64,000 nt of DNA. It comes from Micrococcaceae bacterium Sec5.7 (GTDB lineage Bacteria > Actinomycetota > Actinomycetes > Actinomycetales > Micrococcaceae). This document shows, piece by piece, positions 8,373 to 17,765 of this stretch. Location: assembly GCA_039636785.1 (NCBI GenBank), contig CP144169.1, forward strand, positions 62,001-126,000, given 5' to 3'. The position numbers were made by a program, and so were the translations under genes. The notes under the pieces are model-generated. The model was not told the DNA's origin, did not search any database, and saw nothing but the letters and a program-made list of their open reading frames with translations. How positions within the stretch are numbered: the stretch's first letter is position 1; every line of letters starts with the position of its first letter.

Positions 8373-9596
8373 GTGAGCATTCCCACGAATCCGGGCGATT
8401 CCCTGAGCCGCCGTCAGAAGCTTCTTTACATCCTCCTGCTTGGCGCACTGACCGCGCTGGGCCCGTTCACCGTCGATCTCTACCTGCCGGCGTTCCCCGC
8501 ACTGGAAACGAGCCTCGGGGTCTCCGAGGCGGCCGTCCAACTGACGCTGACCGGAACCACCATCGGTTTTGCCCTTGGCCAGCTGGTGGTGGGTCCATTC
8601 AGCGACAAGTTCGGACGGCGGCTCCCCCTGATCCTGGCCACCGCCGTGCACATTGCAGCATCAGTGGGGGCTGCGCTTTCCACGGACATTGCCACACTGG
8701 GGCTGTTCAGGGTCCTGATGGGCATGGGTGCCGCCGGCGGCGGCGTAGTGGCCATGGCCATGGTCCGCGACCTCTTCAGCGGCTATGCCATGGTGCGGAT
8801 GTTCTCCCGGATGGCCCTGGTCAACGGGCTGGCGCCCATTCTGGCCCCGGTCATCGGTTCCCAACTCCTGCTGGTCATGCCGTGGCCAGGGATCTTTGTT
8901 TTCCTGGCGTCCTACGGCACGGCCGTAATCATCGCCGCGATCTTCCTGGTCCGGGAAACGCTCCCCCGTGACAAGCGCGGGAAGTCCGGCCTGACGGCGG
9001 GCCAGCGCTACCAACTGCTGTTCGCGGACCGGGTCTTTGTGGGCCTTCTCCTGCTGGGCGGCATGAACTTCGCCGGGCTGTTCACCTACCTCTCGGCATC
9101 GCCATTCCTCTTCCAGGACGTCTACGGGTTCTCGCCCCAGCAGTACGGCCTGCTGTTCGGCGTCAATTCGCTGGGCATCGTGGCCGGGGTACAGACGAGC
9201 TCCCGGCTCATAAGGCGTGTTCCCCCGCAATGGATTCTTGCCTGCTCCACGGCCTGGATGTTCGTGATGGCCGTGCTCATCGTCATCTTCGACCAGCTGG
9301 GCTTCGGGCTCTGGGGCGTCATGGTGCCGCTCTGGTTCTACATCCTGGGTACCGGGTTCACGTTCCCTTGTGTCCAGGTGCTTGCACTGGCCAATCACGG
9401 CGCACAGGCAGGCACGGCAGCCTCACTGCTTGGGGCAGCAACATTCATGATGGCGGGCCTCGTCTCACCCGTGGTGGGCTGGCTGGGCGTGGGCTCCCCC
9501 ACCCCAATGGGCGCAGTGCAGGCGGTCTGCATCCTGCTGGCCGTAGCGGCTTTGTGGCTCGTGGTGCGGCCAAAGACCGTCCCGTCCATCCACTAG
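8373..9596 (+). CDS. MFS drug/chloramphenicol efflux transporter, Bcr/CflA type
   Basis: A 12-helix major facilitator antiporter, 407 residues. The N-terminus ALTALGPFTVDLYLPAFPAL and motif A (GPFSDKFGRRLPL, near 75-87) are characteristic of the Bcr/CflA DHA1 subfamily, which exports drugs with proton exchange. The GTG at 8373 is chosen because AGGA sits 9 nt upstream; the TTG at 8364 in the same frame has no Shine-Dalgarno. It stands alone, divergent from the holin-like gene. Confidence 0.9.
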   Translation: MSIPTNPGDSLSRRQKLLYILLLGALTALGPFTVDLYLPAFPALETSLGVSEAAVQLTLTGTTIGFALGQLVVGPFSDKFGRRLPLILATAVHIAASVGAALSTDIATLGLFRVLMGMGAAGGGVVAMAMVRDLFSGYAMVRMFSRMALVNGLAPILAPVIGSQLLLVMPWPGIFVFLASYGTAVIIAAIFLVRETLPRDKRGKSGLTAGQRYQLLFADRVFVGLLLLGGMNFAGLFTYLSASPFLFQDVYGFSPQQYGLLFGVNSLGIVAGVQTSSRLIRRVPPQWILACSTAWMFVMAVLIVIFDQLGFGLWGVMVPLWFYILGTGFTFPCVQVLALANHGAQAGTAASLLGAATFMMAGLVSPVVGWLGVGSPTPMGAVQAVCILLAVAALWLVVRPKTVPSIH

Positions 9597-9622
9597 GCCG
9601 GCCACATGACTAGTCTGGGCGC

Positions 9623-9802
9623 ATGACTACGAGACCGAACCGAAACCGCCGGGGGCTGTTCCTCGGAGCGGTGATTGGCGCCGTCGTCGGCTATTTTGCC
9701 GGCCGCGCCGTCGGAAACACGGCCATCTGCATCATTCTGGGTGCCCTAGCCGGCTCCGCCCTGCTGTACCGGCTCAACCCGGGTCCGTGGAATCGGCCGT
9801 AG
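9623..9802 (+). CDS. Small membrane protein, 59 residues
   Basis: A short ORF, MTTRPNRNRRGLFLGAVIGA onward, with a basic N-terminus, a Gly-rich helix (GAVIGAVVGYFAGRAVG), a second hydrophobic segment (AICIILGALAGSALLYRL) and the ending NPGPWNRP. The layout is that of a two-helix hairpin membrane protein. It starts 26 bp after the MFS gene on the same strand, so it may be cotranscribed. No family is recognised. Confidence 0.6.
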   Translation: MTTRPNRNRRGLFLGAVIGAVVGYFAGRAVGNTAICIILGALAGSALLYRLNPGPWNRP

Positions 9803-9845
9803 CGGGCCCTGTCGCCCGGACATGTGGGCGCGATAAAGTTGGAAT

Positions 9846-10253
9846 GTGCCCAGCTGGCAGAATCCTCCGCCTCTTCCGGCCACGTGGCAGCGGTACGACG
9901 CCGGCATTCTGCCTCTGTGGTGGGATCGCCTGTGCACGCAGACCAGCACCCAGTCCGCCGCACTCTACGCGGCCGGCCTATTCACCGAGGATCGCCGGCG
10001 CCCCATTGCCCAATGGTTCAACCCCGCGTTCAACGCAGCGCTGCTAGTGGCTCCCGAGACATCCCCCGAATGGCCGGTACAGCGCTTCGGCATCTTCTAC
10101 GCCCCGCCGGACAGCGGCTTCACCCGGGTACACTCAGCACCCCACGAGTGGCACCCACGTGAACCCAGGCAGTCCCCCACCGAGGAGGAAGCCTTCCAGG
10201 CGGCTGTGGCCGAAGCAGAGCGGTTCCTGCAGGTGGAGATGGACTTCGTCTGA
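9846..10253 (+). CDS. Hypothetical protein, 135 residues
   Basis: Begins with GTG; the product has a Trp/Pro-rich N-terminus (PSWQNPPPLPATWQRYDAG), an internal GIFYAPPDSGFTRVHSAPHEWHP stretch and an acidic C-terminal helix (EEEAFQAAVAEAERFLQVEMDFV). No signal peptide or membrane segment. Codon use looks coding. It is codirectional with the small membrane protein 43 bp upstream and lies just outside the tRNA-Asn-bounded segment. Function not recognised. Confidence 0.55.
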   Translation: MPSWQNPPPLPATWQRYDAGILPLWWDRLCTQTSTQSAALYAAGLFTEDRRRPIAQWFNPAFNAALLVAPETSPEWPVQRFGIFYAPPDSGFTRVHSAPHEWHPREPRQSPTEEEAFQAAVAEAERFLQVEMDFV

Positions 10254-10295
10254 GCCGCGGCTCCAGCCCGGCGTCGCTTCAAGGAGGCAGCGCAT

Positions 10296-10334
10296 AAAAA
10301 AGTCCCGCAGCCGGCTGTTCGCCGGCCACGGGAC
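10296..10334 (-). terminator. Rho-independent terminator behind the truncated tRNA-Asn
   Basis: On the minus strand GTCCCG/CGGGAC arms with an inner GCCGGC/GCCGGC stem are followed by TTTTTT (A6 at 10296-10301 on the + strand). It begins 6 nt past the tRNA-Asn fragment, the same arrangement as the terminators behind the two intact tRNA-Asn genes. It looks like the original 3' flank of a tRNA-Asn gene. Confidence 0.8.
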
Positions 10335-10339
10335 CTGTC

Positions 10340-10378
10340 AGCTCCTCCTGCTGGACTTGAACCAGCAACCCTTCGATT
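10340..10378 (-). other. tRNA-Asn 3'-end fragment, candidate attachment-site copy
   Basis: Thirty-nine bases are identical to 23182-23220, the 3' part of the intact tRNA-Asn gene (acceptor 3' strand, T arm, variable loop and the 3' side of the anticodon stem). Identity stops abruptly on the anticodon side, where the sequence continues GTTGGTCC instead of AACAGTCG. No D arm or 5' acceptor strand exists, so this cannot be a functional tRNA. Duplicated tRNA 3' ends of this kind are the classic trace of site-specific integration. Confidence 0.85.
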
Positions 10379-10499
10379 GTTGGTCCGTTTTGATCCGTTC
10401 CTACGCCCTTGCTTACGCCTTGATCTCCGTTGCCGCAGCCCGTCTGGAGGACGACGCGGCCCCCAACTCCTCCCCCGATTCATCCGGCGAAAGCATATC

Positions 10500-10800
10500 T
10501 GGATCCGCCATGGACGTCGGTGGAATGACTTTCGTAGCGATGATCACCGTCCCGTGTGGCGGTTGTCTTCAGCCCGCCGTCGATGTCGTAGCCGTGCTCC
10601 GGCTCAGTCAGAGCAAACGCTCCAACCTTCTTGAAACGGTCAATCCGGGCAGCCAATCGAGGCGCTGCTGCTCGGAGCCCAGCTGATGGATCATGCCCAC
10701 AATCAGATCGTTGTGGATTCCCGGCAAGGCGGAAAGCGAGACTTCGGCAGGCGCCGTCTCAACGTCAGCCCCCTGAAGAGCATGCTGCTGCCATCGATCC
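10500..10800 (-). pseudogene. Acyl-CoA dehydrogenase relic
   Basis: The minus strand encodes LPGIHNDLIVGMIHQLG...DWLPGLT, then after a one-base frame change near 10639 KKVGAFALTEPEHGYDIDGG and KTTATRDGDH. This is the middle of an acyl-CoA dehydrogenase, including the LTEP signature. N- and C-terminal parts are missing. It is not a copy of the intact gene at 2839-4029. It lies about 120 bp inside the left tRNA-Asn repeat. The remaining bases of 10379-10890 show nothing else recognisable. Confidence 0.75.
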
Positions 10801-10890
10801 GGTGACCCCCAACCGGTCCACCACATACATCAATCCACCCTCGGCTGGGCTCGTGGCGGCACAGCGGCAGAAGCGGGCCGGGCTTCGGCC

Positions 10891-13311
10891 CTAAGTCGTG
10901 ACCGCAGGGGTATGCATTCCCTTCATCCCATTGCCGGCTGATGCACCGGCGAGGCGGAGCCAGGTGTCCACCACGGTGTCGGGGTTCAGTGAGACGGAAT
11001 CGATGCCTTCGCCCACCAGCCACTCGGCGAAGTCCGGATGGTCGCTGGGGCCCTGGCCGCAGATCCCCACGTATTTGCCGCGGGCCTTGCAGGCCTTGAT
11101 GGCCATGCTCAGCAGCTTCTTGACCGCGGGGTCGCGTTCGTCGAAGCTGCCGGCGACGATGGCGGAGTCCCGGTCCAGGCCGAGGGTCAGCTGAGTCATG
11201 TCATTGGAGCCGATGGAGAACCCGTCGAAGTGGTCCAGGAATTCGTCGGCCAGCAGCGCGTTGGACGGCAGCTCGCACATCATGATGACCTCAAGGCCGT
11301 TCTCGCCGCGGCGCAGTCCGTTCTCCGCGAGCAGATCGATGACGCCGCGGGCCTCGTCGAGGGTGCGCACAAAGGGGATCATCAGTTTGACGTTGGTCAG
11401 CCCCATCTCATTGCGGACAAAGGAGAGGGCCTCGCACTCGAGGTCGAAGCAGTCCCGGAAGGACGGCTCCAGGTATCGGGAGGCGCCGCGGAAGCCGAGC
11501 ATCGGGTTCTCTTCGTGCGGCTCGTAGGCGGGCCCGCCGAGCAGGTTCGCGTACTCGTTGGACTTGAAGTCGGACATGCGGACAATCACCGGCTCGGGTG
11601 CGAACGCCGCGGCGATGGTTGCCACCCCTTCGGCCAGGCGCTTGATGTAGTAGTCGCGCGGGCCGTCGTAGGCGGCAATCCGATCCCTGATTTGCGCGGC
11701 CACGTCCGCCGGCTGGTCGTCCGGGTTCAGCAGCGCCTTGGGGTGGATGCCGATCTGGCGGTTGATGATGAACTCCAGCCGTGCCAGGCCCACACCGTGG
11801 TTGGGCAGCTGCGCGAAAGTGAACGCCTGCTCCGGGGTGCCGACATTCATCATGACCTTGACCGGGGCCTCGGGGAGCTGGGTGATCTCGGTTTCTTCGA
11901 CGCTGAAGTCCAGAAGTCCTTCGTAGATCAGACCGGTCTCGCCCTCGGCGCACGAGACCGTCACCTCGGTGCCGTCGGACAGGATGTCCGTGACGTCCCC
12001 GGTGCCGACGACGGCGGGAATCCCCAGTTCCCGGGCGATGATCGCCGCGTGGCAGGTACGTCCGCCGCGGTTGGTCACGATGGCGGAGGCACGCTTCATG
12101 ATCGGTTCCCAATCCGGGTCGGTCATGTCAGCGACAAGGACGTCGCCGGTTTCGAAGCCGGCCATCTGGTCAATGGCCGTGAGGATCCGGACGCGCCCGG
12201 CGCCGATACGCTGGCCGATCGCGCGGCCCTCGGACAGCACCCGGCCGGTCCCGTTCAGGCGGAAACGGCTCAGCTGGCCGGCGGGTCTGCGGGACTGCAC
12301 GGTTTCCGGGCGCGCCTGCAGAATGTACAGGCCGCCGTCGATCCCGTCCTTACCCCACTCGATGTCCATGGGGCGACCGTAGTGGGTCTCGATCGCCACG
12401 GCGTGGCGGGCGAGCTGCGCGACGTCGTCGTCCGTGATGCTGAAGCGGCTCCGCAATGAAGCCTCTACCGGCACAAAGTCGATAGTACGGCCGATTTCAC
12501 GGCTGGCCGTGTACGTCATCTGGAGCGCCTTCTCGCCCAGCCCGCGCTTGAGGATGGCGGGGCGGCCCGCCTGCAGCGCGGGCTTGTACACGTAGAACTC
12601 ATCCGGGTTGACAGCACCCTGGACCACGGCCTCACCGAGACCGTAGGAGGACGTGACGAACACAGCGTCCTGGAACCCGGATTCGGTGTCCATGGTGAAC
12701 ATGACGCCGGAAGCCCCGACGTCGGAACGCACCATACGCTGGATTCCCGCCGAGAGTGCCACCTCTGCGTGCTCGAATTTGTGGTGCACCCGGTAGGCGA
12801 TGGCCCGGTCATTGTAGAGGGACGCGAACACATCCTTGATGGCCAGCAGGATGTTCTCGATGCCCCGGACGTTCAGGAAGGTTTCCTGCTGCCCGGCGAA
12901 GGAGGCATCAGGAAGATCCTCCGCCGTCGCGCTGGAACGGACCGCCCAGGAAAGGTCCGCCGAGCCCCCGTGCTTGTCCACCAGCTTCTGGTAGGAGGTG
13001 CGGACCTGAGCTTCAAAGTCCGGCAGGAAGGGCGTCTCGCGCATCAGGGTCCGGATCTCCTGGCCCGCGGCGGCCAGGGCGGTCACGTCATCGGTATCCA
13101 GGCCGACCAGCCTGTCGGCAATCTTCTGATCCAGACCGGAATCCGCCAGGAACCCGCGATAGGCGTCTGCTGTCGTGGCGAAACCGTCCGGTACCCGGAC
13201 GCCGGCGGAGGTCAGGTTCTGCACCATCTCACCGAGGGAGGCGTTCTTACCGCCCACCCGATCAAGGTCCTTGAGTCCGAGTTCTGAGAACCACAGGATG
13301 TCTGTCGTCAT
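10891..13311 (-). CDS. ppsA: Phosphoenolpyruvate synthase (pyruvate, water dikinase)
   Basis: Converts pyruvate, ATP and water to PEP, AMP and phosphate, the gluconeogenic entry from three-carbon acids. It has 806 residues. The order is an N-terminal ATP-binding domain ([30 protein letters not shown]), the central swivelling phosphohistidine domain ([20 protein letters not shown]) and a C-terminal TIM barrel ([31 protein letters not shown]). This order distinguishes it from rifampicin phosphotransferase. The ATG at 13311 has AAAGGAG 8 nt upstream; the longer frame upstream is not needed. ppsR follows 148 bp upstream on the same strand and should control it. Confidence 0.95.
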   Translation of the reverse strand: MTTDILWFSELGLKDLDRVGGKNASLGEMVQNLTSAGVRVPDGFATTADAYRGFLADSGLDQKIADRLVGLDTDDVTALAAAGQEIRTLMRETPFLPDFEAQVRTSYQKLVDKHGGSADLSWAVRSSATAEDLPDASFAGQQETFLNVRGIENILLAIKDVFASLYNDRAIAYRVHHKFEHAEVALSAGIQRMVRSDVGASGVMFTMDTESGFQDAVFVTSSYGLGEAVVQGAVNPDEFYVYKPALQAGRPAILKRGLGEKALQMTYTASREIGRTIDFVPVEASLRSRFSITDDDVAQLARHAVAIETHYGRPMDIEWGKDGIDGGLYILQARPETVQSRRPAGQLSRFRLNGTGRVLSEGRAIGQRIGAGRVRILTAIDQMAGFETGDVLVADMTDPDWEPIMKRASAIVTNRGGRTCHAAIIARELGIPAVVGTGDVTDILSDGTEVTVSCAEGETGLIYEGLLDFSVEETEITQLPEAPVKVMMNVGTPEQAFTFAQLPNHGVGLARLEFIINRQIGIHPKALLNPDDQPADVAAQIRDRIAAYDGPRDYYIKRLAEGVATIAAAFAPEPVIVRMSDFKSNEYANLLGGPAYEPHEENPMLGFRGASRYLEPSFRDCFDLECEALSFVRNEMGLTNVKLMIPFVRTLDEARGVIDLLAENGLRRGENGLEVIMMCELPSNALLADEFLDHFDGFSIGSNDMTQLTLGLDRDSAIVAGSFDERDPAVKKLLSMAIKACKARGKYVGICGQGPSDHPDFAEWLVGEGIDSVSLNPDTVVDTWLRLAGASAGNGMKGMHTPAVTT

Positions 13312-13459
13312 TGTCACTGCTCCTTTGCAAATGGTGGCATGCGCGGCGCTGCCTCCGTGTGCGGCGATCACCGCTTGGACGGAGGCCCTGTCCACAGTGA
13401 CAGGTCTCCGCCAGTCTTTCCACATGACGTACGCCACATGGTATTTGTGAAACTTTTCC

Positions 13460-14278
13460 CTAATGCTTGAACTTCATCCGCTGCAGGATGGTGGCAGCCA
13501 TTTCCTCCACAGACACACTGGCCGAATTCAGGTAGGGAATCCCATGGGACACATACAAACGCTCGGCGCTGCGCAGCTCAAATCCGCACTGCCGCAGCGA
13601 CGCGTACGGCGAGCCGCGACGGCGCTCAGTGCGGACCTGGCTCAGGCGGAGGGGATTGGATGTGAGGCCAAAGCACTTCCCAACGAACGGCCTCAGCGGC
13701 TTGGGGAGCCCCTCCCTTTCGAAATCTTCGTCCACCAGCGGGAAGTTCGCGGCGAAGATACCATGCTGCAGCGCCAGATACATGGTGGTGGGCGTTTTGC
13801 CGCAGCGGGAGGGTGCCACCAGGATGATTTGCGCCTTTTCCAGCGCACGCAGGCTCTGGCCGTCATCATGCTCCATGGCATATTCGACGGCGGCCATCCG
13901 GGATTGGTAGCGCGCCGCGTTGCCCAGGCCGTGCGCCCGGCCCGGTTCCCCGCTGGCCCGGGCGCCAAGGGCCCGCTCCAGCTGTCCGACATGCGTCCCG
14001 ATAAGATCCACGATGGTTGCCTTGCACATGGCCAGGGTATTGCGGATGTCGCTTCCAACCGCGGTTGAAAAGACGATCGGTGCCAGGCCCTGGGCGGCCA
14101 GATCATCGATGATGTTCACGACGGCCTGCGCTTGTTCGACAGTCATGATGAAGGGGATCGTAGTGCGGTCAAAATTGCTGGCAGGGAACTGCGTCAGCAA
14201 GGTATTGCCGAGCGTTTCTGCGGTGATGCCCGTACTGTCCGAGAGGAAGTAGACCGGGCGGGGATCATCATTTGTCAT
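13460..14278 (-). CDS. ppsR: PEP synthase regulatory protein (bifunctional kinase/pyrophosphorylase, DUF299)
   Basis: A 272-residue member of the PSRP family, which switches PEP synthase (or PPDK) off by ADP-dependent threonine phosphorylation and on by phosphate-dependent dephosphorylation. Seen: the N-terminal [22 protein letters not shown], the P-loop-like [15 protein letters not shown] and the C-terminal [11 protein letters not shown]. Beside ppsA its target is evidently PEP synthase. The ATG at 14278 has GGAG 9 nt upstream; the in-frame ATG at 14293 is too close to that site. A Tn3 transposase relic begins about 100 bp upstream. Confidence 0.92.
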   Translation of the reverse strand: MTNDDPRPVYFLSDSTGITAETLGNTLLTQFPASNFDRTTIPFIMTVEQAQAVVNIIDDLAAQGLAPIVFSTAVGSDIRNTLAMCKATIVDLIGTHVGQLERALGARASGEPGRAHGLGNAARYQSRMAAVEYAMEHDDGQSLRALEKAQIILVAPSRCGKTPTTMYLALQHGIFAANFPLVDEDFEREGLPKPLRPFVGKCFGLTSNPLRLSQVRTERRRGSPYASLRQCGFELRSAERLYVSHGIPYLNSASVSVEEMAATILQRMKFKH

Positions 14279-14377
14279 GAACGCATTCTCCACCAGCGCG
14301 AACCGTGTCTGGAATGTCGGGTCGGGGACTCAGTAAATGTATCGGGCATCGCGCGGCGTCTGCGCGCACGCTGATAT

Positions 14378-14541
14378 TGCACCCCGAAACCCAGCCGGTT
14401 ACCCGCGCCACGACGGCGACCAACCAACTCCAGATCCCGGTCATCGAGGAAGAAGAACCGTTCCAACTCAGCCCGAGAAACCGGACCCGCGAACTGCCCG
14501 TACACCGATACTTGATCATCACTCAGGAACTCAACTGGCAC
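14378..14541 (-). pseudogene. Tn3-family transposase N-terminal fragment
   Basis: From the GTG at 14541 the minus strand reads PVEFLSDDQVSVYGQFAG then SRAELERFFFLDDRDLELV and RRRGAGNRLGFGVQ. This is the characteristic N-terminus (DUF4158) of Tn3 transposases. Similarity stops at about residue 55 and the frame then runs into unrelated sequence, so more than 90% of the gene is gone. No terminal inverted repeat was identified. Confidence 0.8.
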
Positions 14542-14598
14542 ACCACCAACCTAAAGCCAATCCCTAGCGCTTAGCGCCAACCACTGTTCCCCTGCAGG

Positions 14599-14697
14599 TT
14601 AAACCCCAAGAAAGGAGACGACCTTGGCAATGTCGTCGGGCGTCTCAATGCGCCCCAGCACGATGCCGTCAATGTTCTGCTCATGGATCGGCACGCT
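14599..14697 (-). pseudogene. Short-chain dehydrogenase/reductase C-terminal fragment
   Basis: The minus strand reads HEQNIDGIVLGRIETPDDIA then KVVSFLGV and stop at 14599-14601. The pattern LGRI-x-TP-x-DIAKVVSFL is the C-terminal substrate-loop region of SDR enzymes. A stop codon lies just upstream in frame. Together with the Tn3 fragment it fills the 450-bp gap between ppsR and adk. Confidence 0.6.
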
Positions 14698-14744
14698 GGG
14701 ACTCTATCCCGATCCCATCAGGATGCTGCGGGCGGCTGGCCTGC

Positions 14745-15332
14745 TCAGTTGACCGACGCGGCCCTGGCTGTTTCGATGGCGCCCATCACGCGGTCGGTGA
14801 CCTCGTCGATGTCCCCGGTGCCGTCCACTTTGGCCAGTATGCCGCGTTCGGCATAGCGGGCGACGATGGCCTCGGTCTGCCCATGGTAGAGGTCCAGCCG
14901 GTGTTGGATGACTTTTTCATTGTCATCGCTGCGGCCGGAGTCCTTGGCCCGGCCCAGGAGGCGGCGGACGAGCTCTTCATCGTCGGCGGTCAGCTGGAGG
15001 ACGAGCGCGAGTTCCTGCCCTTCGCCGGCCAGGATGCCGTCCAGTTCATCCACCTGCCCGGCGGTGCGCGGGTAGCCGTCCAGCAGGAAACCCTCCCGGG
15101 CATCCTGCTGCTGCAGACGGTCACGCACCATGGAATTGGTGACGCTGTCCGGGACGAAGTCGCCGTTGTCCATGTACTTCCCGGCCTCAACGCCAAGCGG
15201 CGTCCGCCATCTGACGTTGTCGCGGAAGATGTCTCCGGTGGAGATCGCCACGACCCCAAGACGTCCGGAGATTCGTTCGGCCTGGGTGCCCTTGCCGGAT
15301 CCGGGCGGACCGATAATCAGCATTCTCGTCAT
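14745..15332 (-). CDS. adk: Adenylate kinase (extra copy outside the ribosomal-protein operon)
   Basis: Catalyses AMP + ATP to 2 ADP. 195 residues, the short form without a zinc lid. P-loop GPPGSGKGTQ near 8-17, the TGDIFR AMP-binding stretch, GFLLDGYPRT, then LLGRAKDSGRSDD as a short lid. The ATG at 15332 has AAGGG 8 nt upstream. In actinobacteria the housekeeping adk normally lies beside secY in the ribosomal cluster. Here it sits between two AMP-generating routes (PEP synthase and PrpE), which suggests AMP recycling. Whether another adk exists in the genome cannot be seen. Confidence 0.93.
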   Translation of the reverse strand: MTRMLIIGPPGSGKGTQAERISGRLGVVAISTGDIFRDNVRWRTPLGVEAGKYMDNGDFVPDSVTNSMVRDRLQQQDAREGFLLDGYPRTAGQVDELDGILAGEGQELALVLQLTADDEELVRRLLGRAKDSGRSDDNEKVIQHRLDLYHGQTEAIVARYAERGILAKVDGTGDIDEVTDRVMGAIETARAASVN

Positions 15333-15415
15333 CGTAAAACCCTTCGTCGTGCCGTTGTTGGAGCTGAGCGTCAATCTGCTTTCGGTTCCAGCATCAAGCG
15401 CGTGTTCGTGATTGA

Positions 15416-15451
15416 GGCAGGGTGCCACGGTAGGTTCCGTGGCACCCTGCC
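15416..15451. other. 15-bp perfect hairpin between prpC and adk
   Basis: Arms 15416-15430 and 15437-15451 pair perfectly (GGCAGGGTGCCACGG with its complement) around a six-base loop TAGGTT. There is no T-run on either strand, so it may be a processing or stabilising element rather than an intrinsic terminator. It lies 84 bp upstream of the adk start. Confidence 0.65.
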
Positions 15452-15545
15452 GGGCACCGCATCCGGCTCGATCCCCCGCGCCCGGCGATCGGGCTTCCTG
15501 TTGCGATGGAATGCGGGAGATCCGGCCGGCGGGTATTTTCCGGGG

Positions 15546-15569
15546 TCCGGAGCCCTGGATGGCTCCGGA
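15546..15569. other. 9-bp perfect hairpin downstream of prpC
   Basis: TCCGGAGCC (15546-15554) and GGCTCCGGA (15561-15569) flank loop CTGGAT, about 75 bp past the prpC stop. Together with the larger hairpin it fills the 310-bp gap between prpC and adk, which otherwise shows no gene. Confidence 0.55.
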
Positions 15570-15642
15570 TTCCGAGTCATCGGAGGTGAGGGCTTCGTGG
15601 AGGCAGCGGCCCTGGGCGGGTGGCTTTGGCCGCTCCCGGGGC

Positions 15643-16776
15643 CTAGGGGACGTGCCGCTCGTCGACGCCGTTGTACGCGCTGAGCGGGCGGATGAGGGAG
15701 TTGGCTTCGAGCTGTTCCATGATGTGGGCTGTCCAGCCGGTGATGCGGCTGGCGACGAAAATCGGTGTGAACGTTTGGGTGTCGAAGCCCATCAGGTGGT
15801 ATGCCGGTCCGGCGGGGTAATCCAGATTGGGCTTGATGTTTTTCTTCGCGCCCATGGCCGATTCCAGCGCCGCATACAGCTCACCCATGTCTGGGCGGCC
15901 GTAATGGGCAATCATTTTGTCCAGGGCCGCCTTCATGGTGGGCACCCTGGAGTCGCCGTGCTTGTAGACGCGGTGTCCGAAGCCCATGATCTTCTTTTTG
16001 GTGGCGAGTGCGTCCTCCAGCCACGCATGGGCACGCGCTGCGATGTCCGGGCCCTCGAGTCCGATCTCCTGGAATGTATGCATGACGGCCTCGTTGGCGC
16101 CGCCGTGCAGTGGCCCCTTCAAAGCGCCGATGGCGCCTGTCACGGCCGAATGCAGGTCAGAGAGCGTGGAGGTGATGACACGGGCGGTGAATGTGGAGGC
16201 GTTGAAGGAGTGTTCGGCGTATAGGATCATGGAGACGTTGAACGCGTCGACTACCTCTGGAGCGGCCTCTTCGCCGAAGGCCATCCAGAGGAAGTTTGCT
16301 GAATAGCCCAGGTCGTCCCGTGGTTCCACAAGGTCCTGACCGCGCCGCCTGCGCTGGTCATAGGCAACCACGGCAGGGAATACGGCGAACAGGTCCTTCG
16401 CTTTGGCGAGGTTCGCTTGCGGCGAGGAATCCTCGGCCAGTGGATGCCGTCCTCCGATAACACTGGCCGCGGTTCGGCACACGTCCATGGGATGGGCGGT
16501 GGTTGGCAGCGAATCGATTACCAACCTCACTGCCGGGTCCAGTGCCCGTCCTGCCCGCTCGCGAGCGGAGAACTCTGCCGTCTCGGCCTCGGTGGGAAGT
16601 TCACCGTGCCAGAGCAGGTAGGCAACCTCTTCGAAACTGCAGCATGCGGCCAGTTCCTGGACGGGGTAGCCGCGGTAGAGCAGGGAGTTGGTGTCCGGGT
16701 TGACCTTGGATATGCGGGTCGTGTCCACGACGACGCCGGCCAGTCCTTTATGAATCTGAAGTATGTTGGTGCTCAT
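15643..16776 (-). CDS. prpC: 2-Methylcitrate synthase
   Basis: Condenses propionyl-CoA with oxaloacetate in the methylcitrate cycle. The citrate synthase fold has 377 residues, with catalytic residues H224 (GPLHGGANE), H268 (GFGHRVYKHGDSR) and D319 (PNLDYPAGPAYH). The ending MGFDTQTFTPIFVASRITGW is typical of PrpC and short Gram-positive-type citrate synthases. It is 44 bp downstream of prpB on the same strand. Assignment as methylcitrate rather than citrate synthase rests on the prpDB context. Confidence 0.93.
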   Translation of the reverse strand: MSTNILQIHKGLAGVVVDTTRISKVNPDTNSLLYRGYPVQELAACCSFEEVAYLLWHGELPTEAETAEFSARERAGRALDPAVRLVIDSLPTTAHPMDVCRTAASVIGGRHPLAEDSSPQANLAKAKDLFAVFPAVVAYDQRRRRGQDLVEPRDDLGYSANFLWMAFGEEAAPEVVDAFNVSMILYAEHSFNASTFTARVITSTLSDLHSAVTGAIGALKGPLHGGANEAVMHTFQEIGLEGPDIAARAHAWLEDALATKKKIMGFGHRVYKHGDSRVPTMKAALDKMIAHYGRPDMGELYAALESAMGAKKNIKPNLDYPAGPAYHLMGFDTQTFTPIFVASRITGWTAHIMEQLEANSLIRPLSAYNGVDERHVP

Positions 16777-16820
16777 GCTCGCTCCTTAACCGTTGAAAGT
16801 TCTCTGGTACACGTCGATAT

Positions 16821-17765
16821 TCATCGCGAGGTAATCTGCTGGTCAGCACCCGCTGAGGGGCCGTCCGTACCGGGTATCCGGAAATTGAAGACCCCGGTGT
16901 CAAAGCGGTTGTAGGCCTCGTAGTCAACGAGGTCATAGAGCCGCGCACGGGTCAGCATGTGCTCTACCTGTGCCTCCTGGGTTCCGTCGGCCTTGATCGA
17001 TTCCAGGGTTCGCTCCGCGGCGCCCATGGCACTACGGAGCAGGGTCACCGGATAGATGACCATGTTGACCCCGACGCCGGCCAGCTCGTCCACCGTGAAC
17101 AGGGCGCTCTGGCCGAATTCGGTCATGTTGGCCAGGATCGGCACGTCGACGGCGTCGCGGATCGCCTGGAATTCGCTGAGGTCCTTCATGGCCTCCGGGA
17201 AGATGGCGTCCGCACCTGCCTCCACGAGCGCCCTGGCGCGCTCCTGCGTGGCTTCGAGCCCGTCCACCGCGCGGATGTCCGTCCGCGCCATGATCAGGAA
17301 GTTGGGGTCACGCCGCGCGTCGGCCGCGGCGCGGATCCGCTTGGTGGCGGTGTCGAGGTCCACCACGTTCTTACCGTCCAGATGGCCGCAGCGCTTGGGG
17401 TTGAACTGGTCCTCGATGTGGCAGCCGGCCAGGCCCGCGTTCTCGAGTTCCTGGACCGAGCGGGCCACGTTCATCGGCTCGCCGAAGCCCGTGTCGGCGT
17501 CGACGATGCAGGGCAGATCGGTCATCCGGGCGATCTGGCCGGCACGGGTGGCCACCTCGGTCAGCGTGGTCAGCCCGATGTCCGGCAGGCCCAGATCGTT
17601 GGCCAGCACGGCTCCGGAAATGTAGACCCCGGAGAAGCCCTTCTCCTCGATCAGCCGTGCCGAGAGCGGGTTGAACGCCCCCGGGAACTGCGCGATGGTG
17701 CCGGAGGCCAACAGTTCCCGAAGGCGGATCCGCTTCTGCTCCGGCGTGGTCTTTGAGTACAGCAT
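16821..17765 (-). CDS. prpB: Methylisocitrate lyase
   Basis: Splits 2-methylisocitrate into pyruvate and succinate. 314 residues of the isocitrate lyase superfamily, with the catalytic KRCGH loop at 124-128 and Mg2+-binding acidic residues D89 and D91 (IVDADTGFG). The length matches PrpB rather than the longer isocitrate lyases. Its ATG overlaps the prpD stop by one base (TGATG), so prpD and prpB are translationally coupled. Confidence 0.95.
   Translation of the reverse strand: MLYSKTTPEQKRIRLRELLASGTIAQFPGAFNPLSARLIEEKGFSGVYISGAVLANDLGLPDIGLTTLTEVATRAGQIARMTDLPCIVDADTGFGEPMNVARSVQELENAGLAGCHIEDQFNPKRCGHLDGKNVVDLDTATKRIRAAADARRDPNFLIMARTDIRAVDGLEATQERARALVEAGADAIFPEAMKDLSEFQAIRDAVDVPILANMTEFGQSALFTVDELAGVGVNMVIYPVTLLRSAMGAAERTLESIKADGTQEAQVEHMLTRARLYDLVDYEAYNRFDTGVFNFRIPGTDGPSAGADQQITSR

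Noticed and set aside
10340..10378. A third functional tRNA-Asn
   Set aside because: Only the 3' part is present; D arm, anticodon and 5' acceptor strand are missing.
11038..12459. 473-codon plus-strand frame inside ppsA
   Set aside because: Antisense shadow of PEP synthase; composition rich in Gly, Asp, Val and His without family motifs.
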